Source of the DNA: Pseudonocardia sp.
GTDB taxonomy: Bacteria; Actinomycetota; Actinomycetes; Mycobacteriales; Pseudonocardiaceae
Direction of reading: 5' to 3'
NCBI GenBank assembly: GCA_016794615.1
Contig: JAEUJO010000084.1
Location: forward strand, 1-62,311
Length of the DNA stretch: 62,311 bases
The notes beneath the pieces are model-generated. The model was not told the origin of the DNA, did no database searches, and worked only from the letters and a program-made list of their open reading frames with translations. The position numbers were made by a program, and so were the translations under genes. Position 1 is the stretch's first letter, and each line of letters opens with the position of its first letter. Positions 36,619-45,747 of this stretch are shown here, piece by piece.

Positions 36619-37050
36619 GTGTTCCTCGGCACCTACACCCCCAAGCTGGACGACAAGGGGCGGCTGACGCTGCCGGCGAGGTTCCGGGACGAGCTGCGAG
36701 GCGGGCTGATGATCACGAAAGGGCAGGACCACTGCCTGTACGTGTTCCCCCGCGAGACGTTCGCGGAGATGGCCCGGAAAGTGGCATCGGCGCCGCTGAC
36801 GAGCGAGTCGGCCCGCGCGTTCCAGCGCAACCTGTTCTCCGGAACAGACGAGCAGAACCCCGACGCGCAGGGCCGGATCGCGATCATCCCGGAGCTGCGC
36901 CGCTACGCGAGCCTCACAAAGGACTGCGTGGTGCTCGGCGCCTTCACCCGCGCCGAGATCTGGGACGCGCAGCTCTGGCAGCGCTACCAGGAAGAACACG
37001 AGGACGAGTACGCAAAGGCTCAGGAGGAGGTACTCCCCGGCCTCTTCTAG
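36619..37050 (+). CDS. mraZ: Transcriptional regulator MraZ
   Basis: A 143-aa protein with two AbrB/SpoVT-type swapped-hairpin repeats, starting [26 protein letters not shown] and repeating as [29 protein letters not shown]. MraZ forms a ring (octamer or dodecamer) that binds direct repeats upstream of its own gene and tunes the division/wall cluster. The GTG start follows GGAGGT by 5 nt. The stop is a TAG, unlike most of the cluster, and the next gene is 292 bp away. Confidence 0.95.
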   Translation: MFLGTYTPKLDDKGRLTLPARFRDELRGGLMITKGQDHCLYVFPRETFAEMARKVASAPLTSESARAFQRNLFSGTDEQNPDAQGRIAIIPELRRYASLTKDCVVLGAFTRAEIWDAQLWQRYQEEHEDEYAKAQEEVLPGLF

Positions 37051-37342
37051 AGCCGGCGGGCGAAGCGGTGAAGACCACACCGCCCGTGCGCCCTCCCGGA
37101 TGCCGTGCGACAACGCCCGGCGGCCCTGACACACCTTCCCCGGTGCCAGGTTCGCCGTCGTACCCGCACGGCCTCCGGGAGGGTGCGCGGCGGTGGCCCG
37201 ACCGGACGACGACGGCAGTATACGCGGTAGTGGGACGCCGTCCTGGCGGGGACGGTGCCGTGACTCGGGAAAGTCGGGGCGCGGAACCACTCCGACTGTC
37301 GTCGGCGGACGTTCGGGAACGGCGCGGGGCGGGAGGTGAGCG
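37051..37342 (+). other. 292-bp gap between mraZ and rsmH
   Basis: No gene seen. GCGCCCTCCCGG (near 37089) is complementary over 9 bp to CCGGGAGGG (near 37174), which could fold the intervening 70 nt. TATACG and TAGTGG-like sequences near 37218-37232 could be a weak internal promoter for rsmH. Nothing further is supported. Confidence 0.35.
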
Positions 37343-38335
37343 GTGGGGCAACACCCCGACGCAGATGCGGCGGGCGGGCCGGCTGGGGCCAGGCACGTCC
37401 CCGTCCTCCTGCCCCGCGTCAACGAGCTCCTGGACCCGGCTCTCCGCGACCGGCCTGCCGTCCTCGTGGACGCCACCCTGGGGCTCGGTGGCCACGCGGC
37501 CGCCCTGCTCGCCGCACACCCGCGGCTGACCCTCGTCGGTCTCGACCGCGATCCCCAGGCACTCGCCCTGGCCGGCCGCCGGCTCGTGGCCTTCTCCGAC
37601 CGGATCCACCTCGTGCACGCCGTGTACGACCGCATCGCCGACGTCCTCGGGGAACTGGGGCTTCCCCGCGTCGACGGCGTGCTGTTCGACCTCGGCGTGT
37701 CGTCACTGCAGCTGGACGCCACCGAGCGGGGCTTCTCCTACTCCCGCGACGCCGACCTCGACATGCGGATGGACCCGGACCGCGGCCGGACGGCCGCGGA
37801 CGTGCTCAACACCTATCCCGTGCCGGAACTGGCGCGGGTGCTGCGCGAGTACGGCGAGGAGCGGTTCGCCTCCCGGATCGCCACGGCGATCGCCCGCCGC
37901 CGGGCACACAGCCCCCTGCGGCGCAGCGCCGAGCTCGTCGAGCTGCTGTACGAGGCGGTTCCGGCCGCCTCCCGGCGCACCGGCGGCCACCCGGCGAAGC
38001 GGACGTTCCAGGCGCTGCGGATCGAGGTCAACGGCGAGCTGGAGGCCCTCGCGGCGGCGGTGCCGGCCGCGATCGACGCGCTCGCCGTGGGCGGGCGGGT
38101 CGTCGTGCTGGCCTACCAGTCGCTCGAGGACCGGATCGTCAAGCGCGAGCTGGCCGAGCGGGCCCGGTCGCGCACACCCGTGGGCCTGCCCGTCGAGCTG
38201 CCCGGGCACGGCCCGGAGCTGCGGCTCCTGACGCGCGGAGCCGAGATGGCGAGCGACGACGAGATCGCCGACAACCCGCGCGCCGCCTCGGTGCGGTTGC
38301 GGGCCGCCGAACGGATCGGGGAGGCCGCAGCGTGA
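37343..38335 (+). CDS. rsmH: 16S rRNA m4C1402 methyltransferase RsmH (MraW)
   Basis: A 330-aa protein. SAM motif [66 protein letters not shown] (RsmH signature), [18 protein letters not shown] and [15 protein letters not shown]. It methylates N4 of C1402 in 16S rRNA. The GTG start has GGGAGG 6 nt upstream. It ends with GTGA, which opens a 21-codon ORF leading to ftsL. Confidence 0.95.
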   Translation: MGQHPDADAAGGPAGARHVPVLLPRVNELLDPALRDRPAVLVDATLGLGGHAAALLAAHPRLTLVGLDRDPQALALAGRRLVAFSDRIHLVHAVYDRIADVLGELGLPRVDGVLFDLGVSSLQLDATERGFSYSRDADLDMRMDPDRGRTAADVLNTYPVPELARVLREYGEERFASRIATAIARRRAHSPLRRSAELVELLYEAVPAASRRTGGHPAKRTFQALRIEVNGELEALAAAVPAAIDALAVGGRVVVLAYQSLEDRIVKRELAERARSRTPVGLPVELPGHGPELRLLTRGAEMASDDEIADNPRAASVRLRAAERIGEAAA

Positions 38336-38397
38336 GTACCGGGTCGAGCACCGCCCGAACGTCGAGCACCGTCAGTGTCCCCGGGGAGGCATCATGA
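38332..38397 (+). other. 21-codon micro-ORF bridging rsmH and ftsL
   Basis: GTG 38332 overlaps the rsmH stop (GTGA); the Ser/Thr-rich ORF ([10 protein letters not shown], then VSVPGEAS) ends in a TGA at 38395-38397 overlapping the ftsL ATG (ATGA). The ftsL Shine-Dalgarno GGGGAGG lies inside it. Confidence 0.35.
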
Positions 38398-39404
38398 GTG
38401 CGCCGGTCATCGAGCGGCCGAGGGCGGGCAGCACCCGTACCGCCACCCGGCCGACGGCGCAGCCCGTCGCCCCCGGGCGGTCCCGCCCGCAGCGCGACGG
38501 CACCCGGGCGCGCCCGGCGACCAAGGCCCCGGGCCGGGCGGTCGCCCCGGGCCGGGCCCAGTTCGTGCTGACCGTGATGGTCCTGCTCGGGATGGGCCTC
38601 GTCGCGACGCTGTGGCTGTCGACGGCCGCGGCGGCCGACTCGTACCGGCTGCAGGACGCCCGCAGCGCGGCCCGGGACCTCAGCGAACGCAGCGAGCGGT
38701 TGCGCCGCGACGTGGCCGACCTGCATTCGCCCCCCGCGCTCGCCCAGCGCGCGACGGAGCTGGGCATGGTGCCTGCCAAGGATCCCGCCCGGCTGGTCGT
38801 CGCCTCCGACGGGACGACGACGGTGGTGGGCGAGCCCGCGGCGGCCGTCGCGCCGGCGGTCGTCGCCGCCCCGCCCGGGCTCGGCGGCGGGGTGACGCCG
38901 GCCGCGCCCGCGGCGCCGCCCACCACGTCCTTCGCGGCGGCGCCCCAGGCCGTGCTGGCCGACGCGGTCGCGGCGGTGAAGCCGGTGGCCAAGGAGGCGG
39001 CCGAGGCGGCGCGGCAGGCCGCGGAGGGCGACAGCCCCGACGCCACGGGCGGGACCAGCTCGGACGCCGACTCCAGGGCGAACTCCTCGGCGGACGACGA
39101 GTCCGACGGCGACGACCCCACGACCGGCCGAGCGACGGGCACCTCGCGGTCCGGCGACGACGCGGCCGACAGCGCCACCGGCACCCGACGGGCCGCCGCC
39201 CGGTCCGGCGACGACACGGCTGACTCCGCCACCGGCACCCGACGGGCCGCCGCCCGGTCCGGCGACGACGCGGCCGACAGCGCGACGGGCACCTCACGGA
39301 CCGCCGCGGACGCGGATGCCGACTCCGAGGACACGACCGGCGCGGGCGGCACCACGACCGGCACCTCGGGGCGCGGCGCCCGGACGACAACGGGCACCGG
39401 CTGA
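38394..39404 (+). CDS. ftsL: FtsL-like single-pass divisome protein with a repeat-rich tail
   Basis: A 336-aa protein. A basic cytoplasmic tail is followed by one transmembrane helix (AQFVLTVMVLLGMGLVATLWLS), then a short coiled coil (LQDARSAARDLSERSERLRRDVADL) ending in LAQRATELGMVPAKDPARLV, the FtsL/Rv2164c hallmark. After about 145 the chain is Ala/Pro-rich and then low complexity, with three 18-aa repeats (RSGDDAADSATGTRRAAA type, DNA 39147-39308). It bridges FtsQ/FtsB-type partners to FtsW and PbpB in the septal complex. The start is supported by GGGGAGG 4 nt upstream; the stop overlaps pbpB (TGATG). Confidence 0.82.
   Translation: MSAPVIERPRAGSTRTATRPTAQPVAPGRSRPQRDGTRARPATKAPGRAVAPGRAQFVLTVMVLLGMGLVATLWLSTAAAADSYRLQDARSAARDLSERSERLRRDVADLHSPPALAQRATELGMVPAKDPARLVVASDGTTTVVGEPAAAVAPAVVAAPPGLGGGVTPAAPAAPPTTSFAAAPQAVLADAVAAVKPVAKEAAEAARQAAEGDSPDATGGTSSDADSRANSSADDESDGDDPTTGRATGTSRSGDDAADSATGTRRAAARSGDDTADSATGTRRAAARSGDDAADSATGTSRTAADADADSEDTTGAGGTTTGTSGRGARTTTGTG
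39147..39308 (+). repeat. Three tandem 54-bp repeats in ftsL
   Basis: Copies 39147-39200, 39201-39254 and 39255-39308 encode RSGDDAADSATGTRRAAA, RSGDDTADSATGTRRAAA and RSGDDAADSATGTSRTAA. Near-identity at the DNA level implies recent expansion. Confidence 0.85.
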
Positions 39405-41434
39405 TGCCCGCGGCCCCGCCCCGCACCCGCCCGGCAGGCGCCGCCCGCAGTTCGCCTTCGGCTCCCCGTCCGGGGGGGCGCGGCGGCCGGTCCACGACAC
39501 GCACGCCCGACCCGCGCCGCCGTCTGCGGGTGGGGCAGATCGTGCTGGTCGTCGCGCTGCTGGTGGCCACCGTCAAGCTCGTCGTCGTCCAGGGCCCGCA
39601 GGCCGGCACGCTGCAGGCCGGCTCGGCCCGACAGCGCACCAGCGAGATCGCGCTGCCCGCCGAGCGCGGCCGCGTCCTCGACCGCGCGGGCGCGGCGCTG
39701 GCGTTCAGCGTCGAGGCCCGCGCGCTCGTCACCAACCCCCGGCTGATCGCCACGACCAAGGGCACCGGCGCCGCCGCCTACATCACCGAGATGGCCGCGA
39801 CGATCGCGCAGGCGACCGGTGCCGACGCGACCGCCCTGCGTACGGCGCTGGAGAGCGACAAGGGCTACGTCGTGCTCGTCCCGCTGGTCGACCCGGACGT
39901 CGCCCGCACGCTGCGCGACAAGTACCCGGAGATCGCGGAGGAGAAGCGCGAGTCGCGGCAGTACCCGGGCGGGGCGCTCGCCGCGAACGTCGTCGGCGTC
40001 GCCTCCTGGAACGCCACGGACCGCAAGCTCACCGGGCTGACCGGGCTGGAGAGCTCGCAGGACAACCTGCTCGCCGGGCAGGACGGGCTGCAGGTGGTCG
40101 ACACGGCCGAGGGCAGCTCGGCCGTCATCCCCGGGAGCACCCGGTTCGAGCGGCCTGCGATCCCCGGGTCGGACCTGGAGCTGACGCTCGACTCGGACCT
40201 GCAGTACACGACGCAGCGCCAGCTCGCCGAGTACGCCGCCGCGAAGGGCGCCAAGGGCGGTTCGGCCGTCGTGCTCGATGCGAAGACGGGCGAGGTCCTC
40301 GCGATGGCGAACGCGCGGACGTTCGACCCGCGCGCCTTCTCCTCCGCCGACGAGACGACCCTCGGCAACCCCGCGGTGTCCAGCCCTTACGAGCCCGGGT
40401 CGGTGAACAAGATCGTCACGATGGCCGCGGCGCTGGAATACCACACGGCGGCCCCGGACAGCGTGTTCGCCGTCCCCGGCAGCATCCGGGTCGCCGACCG
40501 CACGGTCAACGACGCCTGGCACCACGGCACCGAGCCCTACACGCTGACCGGGATCCTGGCGAAGTCGTCGAACGTCGGCACGATCATGGCCGCCCGGGGG
40601 GTCGGCGAGGACCGCTTCGCGGACATGCTCGCCCGATTCGGCCTGGGCACGCGCACGGGCGTCGGGCTGCCCGGCGAGAGCCCCGGGCGGGTGCCGGCAC
40701 GCGCGACCTGGTCGGGCTCGACCTTCGGCAACCTGCCCATCGGGCAGGGCCTCTCGATGACCACGCTGCAGATGGCCGGCATGTACCAGGCGGTCGCCAA
40801 CGACGGGGTGCGCATCCCGCCGCGGATCGTGGAGGCCACGGTCGGGCCGGACGGCGTCCGCACCCCGCTACCCGCTCCCGAGGCGGTGCAGGTCATCTCG
40901 CCGGAGTCCGCGCGGACGCTGCGGACGATGCTCACCGCGGTGACGCAGGACGGCCACACCTCGGACTCCCGAGGCACCGGCTACGCCGCGGCGATCCCGG
41001 GCTACCAGGTGGCGGGCAAGACCGGCACCGCGCAACAGATCGACCCGTCGTGCGGTTGCTACGCCTCGTCGACGTACTGGATCACGTTCGCGGGCATGCT
41101 CCCCGCCCAGGACCCGCGGTACGTCATCGCGATCATGCTGGACGCCCCGCAGCCCGGGACGAGCGCCGCACCGCTGTTCCACGACATCGGCTCGTACCTG
41201 GCCCAGCGCGAGAAGCTGCCGGTGAGCCCGGACCCGCAGCCGATCCAGGCCCTGGTGTCCCATTTGCCCCCGGCGCCCCCGGCGCCCCCGGCGCCCCCGG
41301 CGCCCCCGGCGGCACCGGCCCCGGCGCCCGGCGACCCGGCGGCGGCGCCCGTCGACGGCGAGGTCCCTGCCGCCGGCTCGCCTCCGACCTCCGTCCCGGC
41401 CGCCGGCGCCCCGAACCCCGCTCCACCCCGCTGA
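39404..41434 (+). CDS. pbpB: Septal transpeptidase PBP3 (PbpB/FtsI)
   Basis: A 676-aa class B penicillin-binding protein. Short cytoplasmic tail, one transmembrane helix (GQIVLVVALLVATVKLVVV), PBP dimerisation domain (LPAERGRVLDRAGAALAFS), transpeptidase domain with SVNK (S333 nucleophile, K336), SSN (388-390) and KTG (539-541). It crosslinks septal peptidoglycan with FtsW. A Cys-Gly-Cys in PSCGCYASS could form a surface disulfide. The C-terminus is a Pro/Ala tail built on 9-bp gcgcccccg repeats (about 41269-41313). The ATG overlaps the ftsL stop by 1 nt. Confidence 0.95.
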   Translation: MPAAPPRTRPAGAARSSPSAPRPGGRGGRSTTRTPDPRRRLRVGQIVLVVALLVATVKLVVVQGPQAGTLQAGSARQRTSEIALPAERGRVLDRAGAALAFSVEARALVTNPRLIATTKGTGAAAYITEMAATIAQATGADATALRTALESDKGYVVLVPLVDPDVARTLRDKYPEIAEEKRESRQYPGGALAANVVGVASWNATDRKLTGLTGLESSQDNLLAGQDGLQVVDTAEGSSAVIPGSTRFERPAIPGSDLELTLDSDLQYTTQRQLAEYAAAKGAKGGSAVVLDAKTGEVLAMANARTFDPRAFSSADETTLGNPAVSSPYEPGSVNKIVTMAAALEYHTAAPDSVFAVPGSIRVADRTVNDAWHHGTEPYTLTGILAKSSNVGTIMAARGVGEDRFADMLARFGLGTRTGVGLPGESPGRVPARATWSGSTFGNLPIGQGLSMTTLQMAGMYQAVANDGVRIPPRIVEATVGPDGVRTPLPAPEAVQVISPESARTLRTMLTAVTQDGHTSDSRGTGYAAAIPGYQVAGKTGTAQQIDPSCGCYASSTYWITFAGMLPAQDPRYVIAIMLDAPQPGTSAAPLFHDIGSYLAQREKLPVSPDPQPIQALVSHLPPAPPAPPAPPAPPAAPAPAPGDPAAAPVDGEVPAAGSPPTSVPAAGAPNPAPPR

Positions 41435-41451
41435 CCCATCCCGCAGCGGAC

Positions 41452-41523
41452 CCGGCGAGTCGGGCGTCGGTGCCCGGCGAGTCGCATGTTCATGCCCGGC
41501 GAGTCGCATGTTCATGCCCGGCG
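41452..41523 (+). repeat. Tandem 22-bp repeats between pbpB and murE
   Basis: Two perfect copies of a 22-bp unit beginning TGCCCGGCGAGTCGCATG (41471-41492, 41493-41514), a degenerate copy before (CCCGGCGAGTCGGGCGT) and a 9-bp partial after. It resembles short dispersed repeats of Pseudonocardiaceae. It lies in the 168-bp gap after the pbpB stop. Confidence 0.7.
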
Positions 41524-41590
41524 TCGGGTACCGGGCGCGGGGAGCCTGCGGGGGTGTGGGGCGGCGGTCGGGCGCGATCATGGGCGCCGG

Positions 41591-41602
41591 TAGCCTTCCG
41601 GC
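41591..41602 (+). promoter_or_regulatory. Leaderless -10 box for murE
   Basis: TAGCCT (41591-41596) with a 6-nt spacer to GTG 41603 and no Shine-Dalgarno. This implies an internal promoter in the dcw cluster, so murE onwards need not depend on the mraZ promoter. Confidence 0.55.
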
Positions 41603-43204
41603 GTGCCGCCCGTCCGCACCTCCGCCGTCGCCGCGGCCGCCCGGCCGCCTCGGCCCCGGGCCTCGCGACGCGTCGACCTGCACGTCCTCGCTGCCGCCGT
41701 CGACGGCGCTCTCGTCGCCGGCGAGCCCGGTGCGTTCGTCACAGGCGCGACGCTGCGGGCCGCCGAGGTCCGGCCCGGCGACCTCTTCGCCGCCCTGCCC
41801 GGTGCCCGGTCCCACGGTGCGGATTTCGTCGGGCAGGCGCGTTCGGCGGGGGCGGCTGCCGTCCTCACCGACCCCACGGGCCTCGACCGGGCCCGGGCCG
41901 CGGGAGTGCCCGTGCTGGTGCACCCGCTGCCGCGGGCTGTGCTCGGCATCGCCGCCGCCATCGTCTACGGCGATCCGACGGAGCGCCTGCGGGTGCTCGG
42001 CGTCACCGGGACCAGCGGGAAGACCACCGTCGCGCACCTGCTCGAGGCGGGGCTGGCCGCAGCCGGCCGGACGACGGGGCTCGTGGGCACCGTCGGCACC
42101 CGCGTCGCCGGCGCCACCCTGCCCAGCGTGTTCACCACCCCCGAAGCCCCGGACCTGCAGGCCCTGTTCGCCCTCATGCTGGAGGAGGGCGTCACGGACG
42201 TCGCGATGGAGGTGTCCAGCCACGCGCTGGCGCTCGGCCGGGTCGCCGGCACTCACTTCGCCGTCGGTGCCTTCACCAACCTCTCGCAGGACCACCTCGA
42301 CTTCCACGCCGACATGGACGACTACTTCGCCACGAAGGCCGCGCTGTTCACCCCGGGGCGGACCGAGCACGCGGTGGTCTGCGTGGACGACGAGTGGGGG
42401 GTGCGGCTGGCCGCCCGCACCCCGGGGGCGGTCACCGTCTCCGCGCACGGCCGGGCCGACTGGTGCGTCCGGGACGTCGCCGCCGAGGTCGACGGCACCC
42501 AGCACTTCACCGCCGTCACCCCGCACGGCCCGGTACCGGTCCGGCTGCTCCTGCCGGGGCCGTTCAACGTCGCGAACGCGCTGGTCGCGCTGGCCTGCCT
42601 GGACGCGGCGGGCGTGGCGCCCTCCGTGGCGGCCGGGGGCCTGGCGCGGGTCGCCGTACCCGGTCGCATGCAGCGGGTCGAGCGCGGGCAGCCGTTCCTG
42701 GCGGTCGTCGACTACGCCCACAAGCCCGCCGCCGTCGCCGCGCTGCTCGCCGCGCTGCGCCCGCAGGTGGCCGGGCGGCTGCTGGTCGTGCTCGGTGCCG
42801 GAGGCGACCGCGACCGGGCCAAACGGCCGCTGATGGGCGCCGCCGCGGCCGCCGGGGCCGAGCTGCTGGTCGTCACCGACGACAACCCGCGCTCCGAGGA
42901 TCCCGCGACCATCCGCGCGGAGATCCTCGCCGGTGCCCGCGCCGAACCCGGCCGCGGCGAGGTGCGCGAGATCGGTGACCGCGCGGAGGCCATCGCCGCC
43001 GCCGTCGCCGCCGCCCGGCCGGGCGACGCGGTCGTCGTCGCCGGGAAGGGCCACGAGACCGGGCAGAAGATCGGCGACGTCACGCTCCCGTTCGACGACG
43101 CCCGGGAACTTGCGGCCGCGATCGCGGCCACCACCACAGGCGAGACGACCACTGGCGAGAGGCCGAGCGTGGGAACCCCGAACCCGGGCCGGGTGCCCGG
43201 ATGA
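41603..43204 (+). CDS. murE: UDP-MurNAc-tripeptide synthetase MurE
   Basis: A 533-aa Mur ligase. ATP loop [52 protein letters not shown] with carbamylated-Lys region; and DNPRSEDP, the DNPR motif that marks meso-diaminopimelate specificity. It adds meso-DAP to UDP-MurNAc-L-Ala-D-Glu in the cytoplasm. N-terminal Ala/Arg tail of about 25 residues is non-conserved. The stop overlaps murF (ATGA). Confidence 0.95.
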   Translation: MPPVRTSAVAAAARPPRPRASRRVDLHVLAAAVDGALVAGEPGAFVTGATLRAAEVRPGDLFAALPGARSHGADFVGQARSAGAAAVLTDPTGLDRARAAGVPVLVHPLPRAVLGIAAAIVYGDPTERLRVLGVTGTSGKTTVAHLLEAGLAAAGRTTGLVGTVGTRVAGATLPSVFTTPEAPDLQALFALMLEEGVTDVAMEVSSHALALGRVAGTHFAVGAFTNLSQDHLDFHADMDDYFATKAALFTPGRTEHAVVCVDDEWGVRLAARTPGAVTVSAHGRADWCVRDVAAEVDGTQHFTAVTPHGPVPVRLLLPGPFNVANALVALACLDAAGVAPSVAAGGLARVAVPGRMQRVERGQPFLAVVDYAHKPAAVAALLAALRPQVAGRLLVVLGAGGDRDRAKRPLMGAAAAAGAELLVVTDDNPRSEDPATIRAEILAGARAEPGRGEVREIGDRAEAIAAAVAAARPGDAVVVAGKGHETGQKIGDVTLPFDDARELAAAIAATTTGETTTGERPSVGTPNPGRVPG

Positions 43205-44640
43205 TCGAGATGAGCCTGGCCGAGGTCGCCGAGGTGACCGGGGGGCGGCTGCACCGCGCCACCGGCACCGAGCGGGTCGCCGGCGTCGAGTTCGACTCGC
43301 GCACGGTCGGCCCGGGCGGGTTGTTCCTGGCCCTGCCCGGCGAGCGGGCCGACGGGCACGCCTTCGCCGCCGCCGCGGTCGCGGCCGGTGCCGTCGCGGT
43401 GCTGGCCGCGCGCGAGGTCGACGCGCCCGCGGTGCTCGTGCCCCCTGCGGAGCCTCGCGGCCTCGCGGCACCGAATCCGCTGGGGAACAGCTACCTCGCC
43501 GCCACCGACCCCGACGGTTCCGGTGCCGCGGTCCTCGCCGCGCTGGCCCGCCTGGCCGCGCACAACGTCGCCGTGCTGAGCCGGGCCGGCCTGACCGTCG
43601 TCGGCGTGACCGGCAGCTCCGGCAAGACCTCGACGAAGGACCTGCTGGCGGCGATCCTGGCCCCGCTCGGCCCGACCGTCGCACCGCCCGGGTCCTTCAA
43701 CAACGAGCTGGGCCTGCCCTGGACCGCGCTGCGGGCCGACACCGGCACCCGGCACCTGGTGCTGGAGCTCTCCGCCCGCGGACGCGGCCACATCGCCGCG
43801 CTGTGCCACGTCGCGCAGCCGCGGATCGGGGTGGTGCTCAACGTCGGGCGTGCGCACCTGGGCGAGTTCGGTTCGCCGGAGGCGATCGCCGCGGCGAAGG
43901 GCGAGCTGGTGGAGGCACTGCCTGCCGACGGGGTGGCCGTGCTCAACGCCGACGACCCGGCCGTCGCCGCCATGGCGACGCGGACGCGGGCCGCCGTCGT
44001 GACCGTCGGCCGGTCGCCGGACGCGACCGTGCGGGCCGAGGACCTGACGCTCGCGGCGGGCCGCCCGCGGTTCCGGCTGGTCGCCCCGCAGGGCTCGGCG
44101 GAGGTGGCGCTCCGGCTGGTCGGGGCGCACCACGTCGGCAACGCCCTGTCCGCCGCGGCGGTCGCGCTGGAGTGCGGCGCCACCCCGGACGGGGTCGCCG
44201 CGGCGCTGTCGGCGGCCGGCCCCGCCTCGCGATGGCGGATGGAGGTCGTGGACCGCGCGGACGGCGTCACCGTGGTCAACGACGCCTACAACGCGAACCC
44301 GGAGTCGATGCGCGCGGCGTTGCAGGCGTTGGCGGCGCTCGGGAGCGGCACGCGGCGGACATGGGCGGTGCTGGGCCGGATCGCGGAGCTGGGCGACGCC
44401 TCCGCCACCGCTCATGCGGAGGTCGCGGCGACCGCCGCCGAGCTGGGCGTGGACCACCTCGTGACGGTCGGCCCCACCGAGTACGGGCGCGGGCGCGCCG
44501 TCGCGGACGTCGCGGCAGCGCTCGACCTCCTGCGCGCGGAGCTGGAGCCCGGCGACGTCGTGCTGGTCAAGGCGTCGCGAGCGGTCGGCCTGGACCGGCT
44601 CGCCGACGCGCTGGTGCAGGAGCGGGAGCCCGTCGCGTGA
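43201..44640 (+). CDS. murF: UDP-MurNAc-tripeptide:D-Ala-D-Ala ligase MurF
   Basis: A 479-aa Mur ligase. N-terminal UDP-binding ([28 protein letters not shown]), ATP loop [34 protein letters not shown], and [20 protein letters not shown] in the C-terminal domain. It completes the pentapeptide precursor. The ATG overlaps murE by 4 nt and its stop overlaps mraY by 4 nt (GTGA). Confidence 0.95.
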   Translation: MIEMSLAEVAEVTGGRLHRATGTERVAGVEFDSRTVGPGGLFLALPGERADGHAFAAAAVAAGAVAVLAAREVDAPAVLVPPAEPRGLAAPNPLGNSYLAATDPDGSGAAVLAALARLAAHNVAVLSRAGLTVVGVTGSSGKTSTKDLLAAILAPLGPTVAPPGSFNNELGLPWTALRADTGTRHLVLELSARGRGHIAALCHVAQPRIGVVLNVGRAHLGEFGSPEAIAAAKGELVEALPADGVAVLNADDPAVAAMATRTRAAVVTVGRSPDATVRAEDLTLAAGRPRFRLVAPQGSAEVALRLVGAHHVGNALSAAAVALECGATPDGVAAALSAAGPASRWRMEVVDRADGVTVVNDAYNANPESMRAALQALAALGSGTRRTWAVLGRIAELGDASATAHAEVAATAAELGVDHLVTVGPTEYGRGRAVADVAAALDLLRAELEPGDVVLVKASRAVGLDRLADALVQEREPVA

Positions 44641-45713
44641 GAGGCATCTTCATCGCCGCGGCCGTGGCGCTCGCGGTCTCGATCCTGCTCACCCCGTACC
44701 TGATCCGGTCCTTCACGCGGCAGGGCTTCGGCCAGGAGATCCGCGACGAGGGCCCGAAGAGCCACAAGGCCAAGCGCGGCACGCCGACGATGGGCGGCGT
44801 GGCGATCATGATCGCCATCTGGGTGGGCTACCTGGTCTCGCACGGGCTCACCGGGGAGCCGATCACGGCGTCGGCGATCCTCGTGCTGTTCCTCACCACG
44901 GCGCTCGGGATCGTCGGCTTCCTCGACGACTTCATCAAGCTGCGCCGCCAGCGCAACCTCGGGCTGAACAAGACCAGCAAGCTGGTCGGGCAGCTGGTCA
45001 CGGCGCTGGTCTTCGGGATCCTCGCGGCGCGGTTCGTCAACGCCGAGGGGCTCAGCCCCGCCTCGACGAACCTGTCCTTCGTCCGCGACATCACGGTGAT
45101 CTCGTTCGGGGTCGTCGGCTTCGTGGTGTTCGGCTACTTCGTCATCGCCGCGTGGTCCAACGCGGTGAACCTCACCGACGGCCTCGACGGGCTCGCCGCC
45201 GGCACCGCCGCGATGGTGCTCGCCACCTACGTGATCATCGGGTTCTGGCAGTTCCGCAACGCCTGCGCGATCAACGGGGTGGCGGGCTGCTACCAGGTGC
45301 GCGACCCGTTGGACGTCGCGTTGGTCGCCGCTGCCGCCATGGGCGGCTGCATCGGCTTCCTCTGGTGGAACGCCGCGCCGGCCCGGATCTTCATGGGTGA
45401 CACGGGCTCGCTGGCCCTGGGCGGCCTGATCGCCGGGCTGTCCATCGTCACCCGCACCGAGCTGCTGCTCGTCGTGATCGGCGGAGTGTTCGTGGTGGAG
45501 ACGCTGTCGGTGGCGCTGCAGATCGTCGTGTTCCGGACCACCCGGCGGCGGCTGTTCCGGATGGCGCCGTTCCACCACCACTTCGAGCTGGCGGGCTGGG
45601 CCGAGACAACGGTGATCATCCGGTTCTGGCTGCTCGCCGCCATGTGCGCGGCGCTGGGGCTGGGGCTGTTCTACAGCGAGTGGCTGACGGCGTCGTCGGG
45701 TATCGCCTCATGA
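44637..45713 (+). CDS. mraY: Phospho-MurNAc-pentapeptide translocase MraY
   Basis: A 358-aa protein with about ten transmembrane helices. It has the conserved [18 protein letters not shown] (catalytic Asp pair), [15 protein letters not shown] (NxxNxxDGxDGLA) and [12 protein letters not shown] motifs, plus [10 protein letters not shown] near the end. It transfers phospho-MurNAc-pentapeptide to decaprenyl phosphate, giving lipid I. GTG start overlaps murF. Its stop (ATGA) opens a two-step micro-ORF chain to murD. Confidence 0.95.
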   Translation: MRGIFIAAAVALAVSILLTPYLIRSFTRQGFGQEIRDEGPKSHKAKRGTPTMGGVAIMIAIWVGYLVSHGLTGEPITASAILVLFLTTALGIVGFLDDFIKLRRQRNLGLNKTSKLVGQLVTALVFGILAARFVNAEGLSPASTNLSFVRDITVISFGVVGFVVFGYFVIAAWSNAVNLTDGLDGLAAGTAAMVLATYVIIGFWQFRNACAINGVAGCYQVRDPLDVALVAAAAMGGCIGFLWWNAAPARIFMGDTGSLALGGLIAGLSIVTRTELLLVVIGGVFVVETLSVALQIVVFRTTRRRLFRMAPFHHHFELAGWAETTVIIRFWLLAAMCAALGLGLFYSEWLTASSGIAS

Positions 45714-45730
45714 AGGTTGCCGCCCGGTGA
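45710..45730 (+). other. 6-codon micro-ORF MKVAAR after mraY
   Basis: ATG 45710 overlaps the mraY TGA; its own TGA (45728-45730) overlaps the GTG at 45727 of the next micro-ORF. Confidence 0.35.
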
Positions 45731-45747
45731 AGGACACCGCCGCATGA
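45727..45747 (+). other. 6-codon micro-ORF VKDTAA before murD
   Basis: GTG 45727 overlaps the preceding micro-ORF's stop; its TGA (45745-45747) overlaps the murD ATG at 45744. Together the pair bridges mraY and murD with no untranslated base. Confidence 0.35.

Noticed and set aside
41269..41313. GCGCCCCCG 9-bp repeats at the pbpB end as a special element
   Set aside because: They encode an ordinary Pro/Ala tail common in actinobacterial FtsI; no further structure.
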